From Candidatus Poseidoniaceae archaeon (GTDB lineage: Archaea; Thermoplasmatota; Poseidoniia; Poseidoniales; Poseidoniaceae), in assembly GCA_022451765.1 (NCBI GenBank), contig JAKUNY010000060.1, forward strand, positions 3,215-8,260: 5,046 nt of DNA, given 5' to 3'. Of the stretch, positions 1-5,036 are shown one piece after another; positions within the stretch are counted from its first letter, which is position 1, and each line of letters starts with the position of its first letter. The notes beneath the pieces are model-generated. The model made no database searches, had not been told where the DNA came from, and saw nothing but the letters and a program-made list of their open reading frames with translations. The position numbers and the translations under genes were made by a program.

Positions 1-345
1 GCTCCAATCGGCTGTCGGTCAACCATGCGAGACCAGGCTTCCATCAAAGAATTCCTGACCAACGCCTTCTGGGTCCGTGACAACACCATTCCAAGTTGGA
101 ACTTTGACGCCCAAGGAAATCTTTCCTTCGGAGTCCGTGATTATACGGATTTCCCCGAGCAAAAGTACGATCCAGATATCGGAATCTACGGAATGGACAT
201 CAACGTCGTTCTCGAACGACCCGGTCACCGAATAAGCCGCCGAAGAAAGGCAAAGAGCAAGGTGGGCAAGAGCCACGGCGTCTCACGAGATGAGTCGATG
301 GAATGGTTCAAGTCGAACTTTGGAATTAAGATCATGGAGGAATGA
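1..345 (+). CDS. rpl5: Large-subunit ribosomal protein L5 (uL5), 3' part
   Basis: The frame is open from base 1, so the true start lies upstream; an ATG at 25 is internal. The 114 visible residues are the C-terminal two thirds of an archaeal L5 (usually about 170-180 residues). Recognisable segments are PIG near the cut edge, FDAQGNLSFGVRDYTDFPE at about residues 35-53, and YDPDIGIYGMDINVVLERPG at about 57-75. After these comes the basic RISRRRKAKSKVG stretch and an archaeal-type C-terminal helix (DESMEWFKSNFGIKIMEE). L5 binds 5S rRNA with L18 in the central protuberance of the large subunit and contacts the small subunit. The stop is 2 bases before S14, and the S14 ribosome binding site lies inside the last L5 codons. 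Identification is secure; only the N-terminus is missing. Confidence 0.95.
   Translation, partial: APIGCRSTMRDQASIKEFLTNAFWVRDNTIPSWNFDAQGNLSFGVRDYTDFPEQKYDPDIGIYGMDINVVLERPGHRISRRRKAKSKVGKSHGVSRDESMEWFKSNFGIKIMEE
336..340 (+). promoter_or_regulatory. Shine-Dalgarno site for S14
   Basis: GGAGG lies within the last codons of L5, 7 bases before the ATG at 348. It supports that ATG as the S14 start and implies translation of S14 from the L5 mRNA. Confidence 0.7.
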
Positions 346-347
346 AA

Positions 348-500
348 ATGGCAAGAGATCATGGAGAATACATGGGACGAACAATTGGATGTCGCCGATG
401 CGGACGACGTCGTGGGCTGATTCGACGACATGGGCTGCGCCTGTGCCGTCAATGCTTCCGCGACGTTGGGCCCGAGATTGGCTTCAAAAAGATGAACTGA
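348..500 (+). CDS. rps14: Small-subunit ribosomal protein S14 (uS14), zinc-ribbon type
   Basis: This short gene encodes 50 residues, beginning MARDHGEYMGRTIGCRRCG and ending CRQCFRDVGPEIGFKKMN. Cysteines 15, 18, 33 and 36 form a C-x2-C-x14-C-x2-C zinc ribbon, as in archaeal S14 and eukaryotic S29. The LCRQCFR and GFKK motifs are characteristic of the family. S14 binds 16S rRNA in the head of the small subunit near the decoding region. The length is normal for the short archaeal form. The start ATG is 2 bases after the L5 stop and has a GGAGG site 7 bases upstream. The stop TGA is shared with the Shine-Dalgarno sequence of S8. Because it is so short it is easily missed, and a longer overlapping frame (290-505) is only its shadow. 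Confidence 0.96.
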   Translation: MARDHGEYMGRTIGCRRCGRRRGLIRRHGLRLCRQCFRDVGPEIGFKKMN

Positions 501-506
501 GGTGAT
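499..506 (+). promoter_or_regulatory. Shine-Dalgarno site for S8, overlapping the S14 stop
   Basis: GAGGTGAT is fully complementary to the conserved archaeal 16S rRNA 3' end (AUCACCUC). It begins on the second base of the S14 stop codon and ends 5 bases before the ATG at 512. It picks 512 over the out-of-frame ATG at 508, which reaches a stop after four codons. Confidence 0.85.
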
Positions 507-511
507 TATGA

Positions 512-901
512 ATGCAATTTGATCCATTAAACGACGCACTCGTCAAGATTTACAACGCAGAGCAAGCTGGTCGATTCGATGTTCAATTGACGCCTGCTTC
601 CAAGTTACTCGGAAACGTCCTCAACATTATGCAGACTTCCGGATACATCGGAGAGTACTCACGCATTGAGAACGGCCGAGGAGATGCCTTTGTTGTCCAA
701 CTTCGCGGAACCATCAACCGCTGCGGCACAGTAAAACCACGACACAGCGTTCGCCGACAAGAATTCGAAAAGTGGGAGACACGATATCTCCCCGCACAGG
801 ACTTTGGTCTCCTCATATTGACGACCAATTCCGGCGTCATGAACCACTACGATGCGAAAGACGCCCGCATCGGCGGCAAACTGCTTGCCTACGTGTACTG
901 A
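512..901 (+). CDS. rps8: Small-subunit ribosomal protein S8 (uS8)
   Basis: The 129-residue product matches archaeal S8 in length (about 130) and across its whole sequence. Visible signatures include the N-terminal DPLNDALVKIYNAEQAG, TPASKLLGNVLNIMQTSGYIGEY at about residues 27-49, and INRCGTVKPRHSV at 68-80. The C-terminal part has EKWETRYLPAQDFGLLILTTNSGVMNH at about 86-112 and ends GGKLLAYVY. S8 is a primary 16S rRNA-binding protein of the small-subunit platform. In bacteria S8 also represses the spc operon by binding its mRNA. Whether that happens here cannot be seen. The gene starts 11 bases after the S14 stop, behind a perfect Shine-Dalgarno site, and its own stop TGA runs into the L6 site. 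Confidence 0.97.
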   Translation: MQFDPLNDALVKIYNAEQAGRFDVQLTPASKLLGNVLNIMQTSGYIGEYSRIENGRGDAFVVQLRGTINRCGTVKPRHSVRRQEFEKWETRYLPAQDFGLLILTTNSGVMNHYDAKDARIGGKLLAYVY

Positions 902-906
902 GGTGA
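900..906 (+). promoter_or_regulatory. Shine-Dalgarno site for L6, overlapping the S8 stop
   Basis: GAGGTGA starts on the second base of the S8 stop codon and ends 5 bases before the ATG at 912. It decides the L6 start: an upstream in-frame ATG at 852 would add 20 residues unlike any L6 and overlap S8. Confidence 0.85.
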
Positions 907-911
907 AAAGC

Positions 912-1454
912 ATGGTAAAAATCGACAGAATCGAACACAACGTAACCATCCCTGAAGGCGTTACAGCCACAATCAGCGAAGATGGCGTCGTCACCATGAC
1001 TGGACCAAACGGAACACATTCACGAGAATTCGTATCATCGAGAGTCGATATTCTCCAGGACGGGGGAGGCCTCATGGTGCGAACCGACTTACCTCGCAGA
1101 AAAGACAAGGCACTGGCAGGTACATGGAATGCCCACTTGAACAACATGGTGAAGGGTGTGACCCAAGGTTTCACCTACCATCTCAAGGCATTCTACTCTC
1201 ACTTCCCAATGACGCTCGCTGTCCAAGGACAGAACTTTGTTGTCAACAACTATTTCGGTGAGAAAGTTCCACGATCAGCAAACATTCTTCCCGGCGTTGA
1301 CGTCAAAGTCTCAAACAAAGTCGAGATTACTGTTTCAGGCATCGATAAGGAACTTGTCGGCCAAACTGCAGCAAACATCGAGCGTTGCACGACGGTCAAG
1401 AAGCGAGATCGACGTGTCTTCCAAGACGGAATATACCGTCTCAGCAAGGAGTGA
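912..1454 (+). CDS. rpl6: Large-subunit ribosomal protein L6 (uL6)
   Basis: The product has 180 residues starting MVKIDRIEHNVTIPEGV, a normal archaeal L6 length (about 175-185). L6 consists of two similar alpha/beta domains, and both are recognisable. The first covers about residues 5-85 (TIPEGVTATISEDGVVTMTGPNG, then the helix TWNAHLNNMVKGVTQGF). The second covers about 86-180, with NNYFGEKVPRSANILPGVDVKVSNKVEITVSGIDKELVGQTAANIE and RDRRVFQDGIY, the best conserved part of the family. L6 binds 23S rRNA near the sarcin-ricin loop and the GTPase-factor binding site. The start at 912 is chosen for its Shine-Dalgarno site and agreement with family N-termini; an earlier in-frame ATG at 852 is rejected. 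The L32e gene begins 6 bases after the stop. Confidence 0.97.
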   Translation: MVKIDRIEHNVTIPEGVTATISEDGVVTMTGPNGTHSREFVSSRVDILQDGGGLMVRTDLPRRKDKALAGTWNAHLNNMVKGVTQGFTYHLKAFYSHFPMTLAVQGQNFVVNNYFGEKVPRSANILPGVDVKVSNKVEITVSGIDKELVGQTAANIERCTTVKKRDRRVFQDGIYRLSKE

Positions 1455-1460
1455 TGAAGG

Positions 1461-2102
1461 ATGACAGAAGAATATGAAAGTATGACTGTAGCACAACTCA
1501 AGGAGTTGCTCAAAGAGCAAGGATTACCTGTCTCTGGAAAGAAAGCAGACCTCATCGAGCGCCTCGCAGGTGCCGTAGAGGAAGAAGAGACTCCTGTTGA
1601 AGAAACAGAGGCTGCGTCCGATGACGAAGAAGAAGACGATTTCTTTGAAGACGATGATGACTGGGATGATGACGAAGATGAAGTTCACGTCGCTAAGCAA
1701 AAGCCAGTACTCGACGAAGAGACGCAAGAAGCGCTCGCCCTTCGAGCAGCACAAAAGAAGAAAACGCCTTCGTTCCGTCGAACCGAATGGTTCCGCTACA
1801 AGCGATTGTCACGATCTGGATGGCGTGCTCCACACGGTATGGACAGCAAGCAACGTCGAAACTACAAGTACCGAGGTTCACTTGTTCGTGTTGGACACGG
1901 TAAGGTTGCAGCCGCTCGTGGGCTTCACCCAAGTGGCTTTCAAGAAATCATGGTTCACAACCCTAACGATCTCGAATCAATCGATCCCGAGACACAGGCA
2001 GCTCGAGTCGGACGTACCGTTGGTGGCCGAAAGCGTGAGAACATTCACGCCCGTGCTGATGAATTAGGGATTCGTATCCTAAACCGAAGGAGGAATGTTT
2101 GA
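1461..2102 (+). CDS. rpl32e: Ribosomal protein L32e (eL32) with N-terminal SAP-like domain
   Basis: The 213-residue protein has three parts. Residues 7-41 (from SMTVAQLKELLKEQGL through SGKKADLIERLAGA) match the SAP helix-turn-helix motif, a small nucleic-acid-binding fold. Residues 40-76 are a very acidic linker dominated by Glu and Asp. Residues from about 80 to 213 are a complete archaeal L32e, with PSFRRTEWFRYKRLS at 103-117, RGLHPSGFQEIMVHN at 153-167, and TVGGRKRENIHARADELGIRILN at 186-208. A typical archaeal L32e core is about 130 residues, so roughly 80 residues are additional. L32e binds 23S rRNA on the large-subunit surface. The start is supported by GGAGTGAT at 1448-1455, 5 bases upstream, and the frame is uninterrupted, so the extension looks genuine. 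The core identification is certain. The SAP assignment is by motif and its function is unknown. Confidence 0.95.
   Translation: MTEEYESMTVAQLKELLKEQGLPVSGKKADLIERLAGAVEEEETPVEETEAASDDEEEDDFFEDDDDWDDDEDEVHVAKQKPVLDEETQEALALRAAQKKKTPSFRRTEWFRYKRLSRSGWRAPHGMDSKQRRNYKYRGSLVRVGHGKVAAARGLHPSGFQEIMVHNPNDLESIDPETQAARVGRTVGGRKRENIHARADELGIRILNRRRNV
1479..1583 (+). other. SAP-like motif in the L32e N-terminus
   Basis: These bases encode L32e residues 7-41. The pattern is [S/T]-V-x-x-L-K-x-L-L-K-x-x-G-L-x-V-S-G-x-K-x-x-L-I-x-R-L, with the invariant Leu and Gly-Leu turn and the Gly-Lys-Lys lead into the second helix. This fits the SAP consensus almost perfectly. SAP motifs generally bind DNA, sometimes RNA. 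Confidence 0.8.
1620..1682 (+). repeat. Low-complexity acidic tract in L32e
   Basis: This GA-rich run of GAA/GAC/GAT codons encodes L32e residues 54-74, where all but three residues (two Phe and one Trp) are Asp or Glu. It separates the SAP-like domain from the L32e core and is probably a flexible linker. The mixed synonymous codons argue against a recent simple-repeat expansion. Confidence 0.75.
2086..2093 (+). promoter_or_regulatory. Shine-Dalgarno site for L19e
   Basis: GAAGGAGG lies in the last codons of L32e, 8 bases before the ATG at 2102. It fits that ATG better than the in-frame TTG at 2099 one codon earlier. Confidence 0.7.
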
Positions 2103-2563
2103 TGCAACTAACCAACCAAAAGCGTCTTGCTGCGAAAATTCTCAAGTGCGGTGAAAACCGAGTTTGGATCAACCCTGATTACATTGACGAGGTTGCATCG
2201 TCCGTACAGGCAGACGATATCCGTGAATTCATCGAAGAAGGATTAATCCGCGCAAAGGCCGTTAAAGGGACATCTCGAGTTCGAGCACGCACTCGTCAAG
2301 AGCAGCGTCTCAAGGGTCGACAAAAAGGCCAGGGTAAGCGAACGGGAACTGCAAACGCTCGCAATCCACGCAAGAATCGTTGGATGCGAACCATTCGTTC
2401 GCAACGACGTGCTCTCAAAGATTTGCGAGACAATGATGAAATCACTTCCTCGCAATACCGACGCTACTACCTCAAAGCAAAGGGTGGCTCATACCGATCC
2501 ATTGCCCACCTGCGGTCTCAAATGACTCTTGAAGGCATAGAACTCAAGGAAGGTGACAACTGA
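2102..2563 (+). CDS. rpl19e: Large-subunit ribosomal protein L19e (eL19)
   Basis: The 153-residue product agrees with archaeal L19e in length (about 150) and sequence. It opens with QLTNQKRLAAKILKCGENRVWINPD, the conserved N-terminal globular part. This is followed by IREFIEEGLIRAKAVKGTSR at about residues 40-59. A very basic Arg/Lys-rich extended stretch at about 60-105 contains the GRQKGQGKRTGT segment that threads into rRNA. The C-terminal helical part has SSQYRRYYLKAKGGSYRSIAHL at about 116-137. L19e is specific to archaea and eukaryotes. In eukaryotes it forms an inter-subunit bridge. The ATG overlaps the L32e stop by one base (TGATG), and its own stop overlaps the L18 start in the same way, indicating coupled translation. 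Confidence 0.97.
   Translation: MQLTNQKRLAAKILKCGENRVWINPDYIDEVASSVQADDIREFIEEGLIRAKAVKGTSRVRARTRQEQRLKGRQKGQGKRTGTANARNPRKNRWMRTIRSQRRALKDLRDNDEITSSQYRRYYLKAKGGSYRSIAHLRSQMTLEGIELKEGDN
2551..2556 (+). promoter_or_regulatory. Shine-Dalgarno site for L18
   Basis: AGGTGA, extended upstream by AAGGA, lies in the last L19e codons, 6 bases before the L18 ATG at 2563. It confirms the overlapping start. Confidence 0.7.
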
Positions 2564-3072
2564 TGCAAGGAAATCGACGACGCTCTGTCCTTCGACGACG
2601 CAAAGCTGGACTTACTGACTATCGACGACGTCTACGTCTGTTACGAAGTGAACAACCTCGTGCTGTCGTTCGCATCTCAAACACACGAACTTCGTGTCAG
2701 TTGGTTACATGGGCCGCTGGGGGTGACAACGTTGCAGTCAATGTCACAGGCAACGATTTGGTCAAGAAATTTTCATGGCCAGACAACATGTCAAAGAAAT
2801 CTGTTCCTGCATCTTACCTCGTAGGCTACGCTCTCGGTAAAGCAGCAATCGCTGCAGGCCATGAAGATGCAGTTCTCGACATAGGACTTGCTGCAAGCAC
2901 ACCAGGAGGTCGTGTTTTTGCTGCACTTCGTGGAATGGTTGAGGCTGGACTGAACGTTCCGCACAGCGATGAAATTCTTCCAAGCGATGAACGAATCACT
3001 GGAGCCCACATCGACGAAGGTGTTGCAAGCGCAATTGAAACAACGAAAACATCCATTGAGGGGGCTTACTGA
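2563..3072 (+). CDS. rpl18: Large-subunit ribosomal protein L18 (uL18), archaeal type
   Basis: The product is 169 residues, somewhat shorter than many archaeal L18 proteins (about 170-200). The basic N-terminus contains RRRKAGLTDYRRRLRLL at about residues 11-27. It leads into RAVVRISNTRTSCQLV at about 33-48, the 5S rRNA-binding fold. Later signatures are PASYLVGYALGKAAIAAG at about 82-99, AVLDIGLAASTPGGRVFAALRGMVEAGLNVPHSDEILPSDERITGAHI at about 103-150, and a short tail. L18 binds 5S rRNA together with L5 in the central protuberance, and both genes sit in this operon. The start overlaps the L19e stop by one base and the stop overlaps the S5 start by one base. The N-terminal arginines are unusually CGA-rich. 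Confidence 0.97.
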   Translation: MQGNRRRSVLRRRKAGLTDYRRRLRLLRSEQPRAVVRISNTRTSCQLVTWAAGGDNVAVNVTGNDLVKKFSWPDNMSKKSVPASYLVGYALGKAAIAAGHEDAVLDIGLAASTPGGRVFAALRGMVEAGLNVPHSDEILPSDERITGAHIDEGVASAIETTKTSIEGAY

Positions 3073-3845
3073 TGACAGAAGAAGAAACACTAGAAATTAA
3101 CCAAGCACCAGGTATGATTCTTGCTTACGCTCCGCAAGAAGCTGAAGAAACCGGTGGACGTCGAAGACGACGTAATGCTCAATCCGATGCAATAAACAAT
3201 CTCCGAAACTGGACACCACGCACTCGTCTAGGAAACATGGTATACGCCGGAATCATCACAAATTACGAAGACGCACTCGCAAGTGGACTTCCGATCCGTG
3301 AAGTCGAAATTGTCGATGCTCTCCTCCCTGAGTTGGAAGACGAAATTATCAACGTCAACATGGTTCAACGAATGACTGACAGTGGTCGACGTGTACGATT
3401 CAATGTCATGGCATGTGTCGGAAACCGCAACGGGTATGTTGGTCTTGCAATGGCCAAAGCAAAAGAAGTATCCAATGCGATTCAGAAAGCGATTGTTGCT
3501 GCCAAACTAAACCTCATCAGCGTACAGCGTGGCAACGGCTCTTGGGAATCATCCGCTGGACCAGGAACCTCCGTCCCCATCAAAGTGAACGGGCGATCTG
3601 CATCAACACGCGTAACACTCATGCCTGCTGCGAAAGGAAAAGGTCTCGTTATTGGTGAGACTGGCAAGAAAGTCCTCGAACTCGCTGGGGTAACCGACGT
3701 TCTATCACGAACCAAGGGACAAACCCGAACAACCATCAATTATGCTGCTGCAACCTTCAACGCGCTCAAAACGTTAAATTCAACTCGTATCAGCAACGAA
3801 CAGCGAGAACGCTTGCACATCAACACTGGGAGGGTTTTGAAGTGA
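3072..3845 (+). CDS. rps5: Small-subunit ribosomal protein S5 (uS5) with N-terminal extension
   Basis: The 257-residue product is longer than a typical archaeal S5 (about 210-220). Residues 1-45 are an acidic then Arg-rich extension. From WTPRTRLGNMVYAGIITNYEDAL (47-69) it follows the archaeal S5/eukaryotic S2 family, with EVEIVDALLPELEDEIINVNMVQRMTDSGRRVRF at 77-110. The dsRBD-like N-domain helix is in NGYVGLAMAKAKEVSNAIQKAI at 120-141. The C-terminal domain is at about 165-235 (RVTLMPAAKGKGLVIGETGKKVLELAGVTDV, then TRTTINYAAATFNAL). S5 lies at the mRNA entry channel and helps maintain decoding accuracy. The archaeal segment RGCGSWECGCG appears here with Asn, Ser and Ala replacing the cysteines. 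The ATG overlaps the L18 stop by one base, and the upstream GAGG at 3058-3061 is a weaker and more distant ribosome site than its neighbours have. Confidence 0.96.
   Translation: MTEEETLEINQAPGMILAYAPQEAEETGGRRRRRNAQSDAINNLRNWTPRTRLGNMVYAGIITNYEDALASGLPIREVEIVDALLPELEDEIINVNMVQRMTDSGRRVRFNVMACVGNRNGYVGLAMAKAKEVSNAIQKAIVAAKLNLISVQRGNGSWESSAGPGTSVPIKVNGRSASTRVTLMPAAKGKGLVIGETGKKVLELAGVTDVLSRTKGQTRTTINYAAATFNALKTLNSTRISNEQRERLHINTGRVLK
3828..3834 (+). promoter_or_regulatory. Shine-Dalgarno site for L30
   Basis: GGGAGGG in the last S5 codons precedes the GTG at 3842 by 7 bases. It supports the non-ATG start of L30. Confidence 0.7.
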
Positions 3846-4312
3846 GTTACATTGTAGTTCGAGCACGAAGCAACGTCGGTGTTGAGCGATCCATTCGCGA
3901 GACCATGTCGTACCTCAACCTCACCAAGGTAAACCATGCAGTCATCATTCCAGAGAATGACCAATACGTAGGTATGCTCCGTAAGGCCAAGGATTACATC
4001 ACATGGGGTAAGGCTGACCTTGCCACTGTCGAATCAATGCTTTCCGAGCGTGGGAGGATGAGTGGTGATGCTCCTTTGACCGACGCTATCGTTGCAGAAG
4101 CAACCGATTACAAGACCATTGGAGACTTCGCAAAGGCAATCGTTGCCAATGAGGCAACTGTCAAAGATGTTCCAGGCTTGAAGCGCGTCTTCCGTTTGCA
4201 TCCTCCTCGAGGACCAAAAGGATGGGGCGGAATCAAGCGATCTTACGTCGTTGGTGGCGCACTCGGTTCCCGAGGCGACGACATCAAGGCACTCGTTGAA
4301 AGAATGATTTGA
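3842..4312 (+). CDS. rpl30: Large-subunit ribosomal protein L30 (uL30), archaeal type
   Basis: The 156-residue product has the length of archaeal L30 (about 150-160), against about 60 for the bacterial form. It begins with a GTG codon, giving MSYIVVRARSNVGVERSIRETMSYLNLTKVNHAVIIPE, the conserved core fold. Then come GMLRKAKDYITWGKAD at about residues 44-59 and the archaeal/eukaryotic C-terminal extension. That extension includes the hallmark VFRLHPPRGPKGWGGIKRSY at 116-135. L30 is a 23S rRNA-binding protein related to eukaryotic L7. GTG at 3842 overlaps the S5 stop by four bases (GTGA) and is the only start giving a family-like N-terminus. No in-frame ATG precedes it, and the next Met would delete the first beta strand. 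Confidence 0.96.
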   Translation: MSYIVVRARSNVGVERSIRETMSYLNLTKVNHAVIIPENDQYVGMLRKAKDYITWGKADLATVESMLSERGRMSGDAPLTDAIVAEATDYKTIGDFAKAIVANEATVKDVPGLKRVFRLHPPRGPKGWGGIKRSYVVGGALGSRGDDIKALVERMI

Positions 4313-4318
4313 GGTGAT
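4311..4318 (+). promoter_or_regulatory. Shine-Dalgarno site for L15, overlapping the L30 stop
   Basis: GAGGTGAT begins on the second base of the L30 stop codon. It abuts the ATG at 4319 with no spacer and leaves 3 bases before the ATG at 4322. Comparison with S8 and L6, whose spacers are 5, favours 4322. Confidence 0.8.
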
Positions 4319-4321
4319 ATG

Positions 4322-4747
4322 ATGGGTACAAAAGCAAACAAGCACCGTGGTCGAAACCGATACCATGGTCGTGGAAAGAAAGCTGGCCGTGGCGCAGGTA
4401 AGCGCGGTGGTCGTGGAAATGCAGGTATGAACAAGCATCGTGTTATGACTCGAATCAAGTACATGCCAGGTCACTGGGGAAGGCATGGCTTCAACCGTCA
4501 TCCATCCTTACGCAATGTGCATGTCACATGCAACGTCAGCCAACTCGAAGGCATGGCAGAAGGAAAGGACAGCATTGACCTTGGAGAACTCGGAATCGAC
4601 AAACTCCTCGGATCTGGACGAATCAATGCAGCAATGACCGTCACAGTCGCTAACGCTAGTGCTACAGCAATCGAAAAGGTTGAGGCAGCTGGTGGCTCTG
4701 TCAAGCTTGAGGACAGCGACGACTTTGACGAATGGGAAGAAGAGTGA
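4322..4747 (+). CDS. rpl15: Large-subunit ribosomal protein L15 (uL15)
   Basis: The 141-residue product is an archaeal L15. The N-terminal half is very basic and Gly-rich (KHRGRNRYHGRGKKAGRGAGKRGGRGNAGMNKHR, residues 7-40), an extended segment that penetrates 23S rRNA. Next is the archaeal GHWGRHGFNRHPSLRN motif at about 50-65. The C-terminal half is a small globular domain (LDKLLGSGRI-like segment at about 91-101, VTVANASATAIEKVEAAGG at 107-125). The protein ends in an acidic tail (130-141). L15 is a late-assembly protein of the large subunit. Tandem ATGs at 4319 and 4322 are both possible. I chose 4322 because the Shine-Dalgarno site touches the first one; the difference is one Met. The start of the next gene is 16 bases after the stop. 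Confidence 0.96.
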   Translation: MGTKANKHRGRNRYHGRGKKAGRGAGKRGGRGNAGMNKHRVMTRIKYMPGHWGRHGFNRHPSLRNVHVTCNVSQLEGMAEGKDSIDLGELGIDKLLGSGRINAAMTVTVANASATAIEKVEAAGGSVKLEDSDDFDEWEEE

Positions 4748-4751
4748 ACAA

Positions 4752-4757
4752 GGAGGT
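4752..4757 (+). promoter_or_regulatory. Shine-Dalgarno site for the small membrane protein
   Basis: GGAGGT, within AAGGAGGT, lies in the 16-base gap after L15 and 6 bases before the ATG at 4764. This strong site is the best evidence that the following small frame is translated. Confidence 0.75.
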
Positions 4758-4763
4758 CTCTAA

Positions 4764-5036
4764 ATGAAACACAAGCCAGTACCAATCGGTGTCGTTCTCA
4801 CCGGTGTACTCTACTTTGGTCTCCTCTTCTACTGGCAGTGGGATGAACTCTCAGGCGCCGGTGCAGCACGGGATGCAGCCATCTTTGGCATCGTTTTGGC
4901 GATCGCACACGTAGCCTACGTCATGGCTTGTTTCCAAATTGACCTTCCAGCCTCAATGAAGCAACTGCCGATTATTGGCCGTTACTCCAAACTCTACGGA
5001 TGGCTGATTTTCGTCTTCATCGCCGTTTGGTATTGA
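4764..5036 (+). CDS. Small three-helix membrane protein, function unknown
   Basis: I do not recognise this 90-residue protein. It begins MKHKPVPIG and has three hydrophobic segments: about residues 8-24 (VVLTGVLYFGLLFYW), 38-57 (AAIFGIVLAIAHVAYVMACF) and 77-89 (LYGWLIFVFIAVW). They are separated by short polar loops, one with acidic WDELSGAG and one with QIDLPASMKQLPIIGRYSK. There is no cleavable signal peptide and no catalytic motif. The strong Shine-Dalgarno site and 16-base distance from L15 place it in the ribosomal transcript. In most archaea the gene after L15 is secY, the translocon channel. This protein is far too short for SecY and lacks its N-terminal motifs, and it ends in a proper stop. 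It may be an inserted gene, with secY following beyond the window. A link to membrane insertion is only a guess from position. Confidence 0.75.
   Translation: MKHKPVPIGVVLTGVLYFGLLFYWQWDELSGAGAARDAAIFGIVLAIAHVAYVMACFQIDLPASMKQLPIIGRYSKLYGWLIFVFIAVWY

Noticed and set aside
290..505. 71-residue + strand frame over S14
   Set aside because: It is an out-of-frame shadow. The 50-residue S14 with its four-cysteine zinc ribbon (348-500) is the real gene here.
225..539. 104-residue reverse-strand frame opposite L5 and S14
   Set aside because: It is antisense to L5, S14 and the start of S8, all certain; no motif was seen.
852..911. Upstream in-frame start for L6
   Set aside because: It would add 20 residues unlike L6 and overlap S8; the GAGGTGA site points to 912.
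659..1174. 171-residue reverse-strand frame opposite S8 and L6
   Set aside because: It lies antisense to two certain ribosomal genes, has no recognisable family or plausible ribosome site, and its content follows from the codons of the + strand.
1573..1700. Possible simple-sequence repeat or assembly artefact in the GA-rich part of L32e
   Set aside because: Codons are mixed (GAA, GAC, GAT, GAG), there is no exact repeat unit, and the frame stays open through to a complete L32e core.
1597..2067. 156-residue + strand frame inside L32e
   Set aside because: It is a shifted frame of L32e; its Lys/Met-rich start is just the acidic tract read in another frame.
4034..4501. 155-residue reverse-strand frame opposite L30 and L15
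   Set aside because: It spans the L30/L15 junction in antisense; the Ser/Thr/Cys-rich low-information sequence is typical of a shadow frame.
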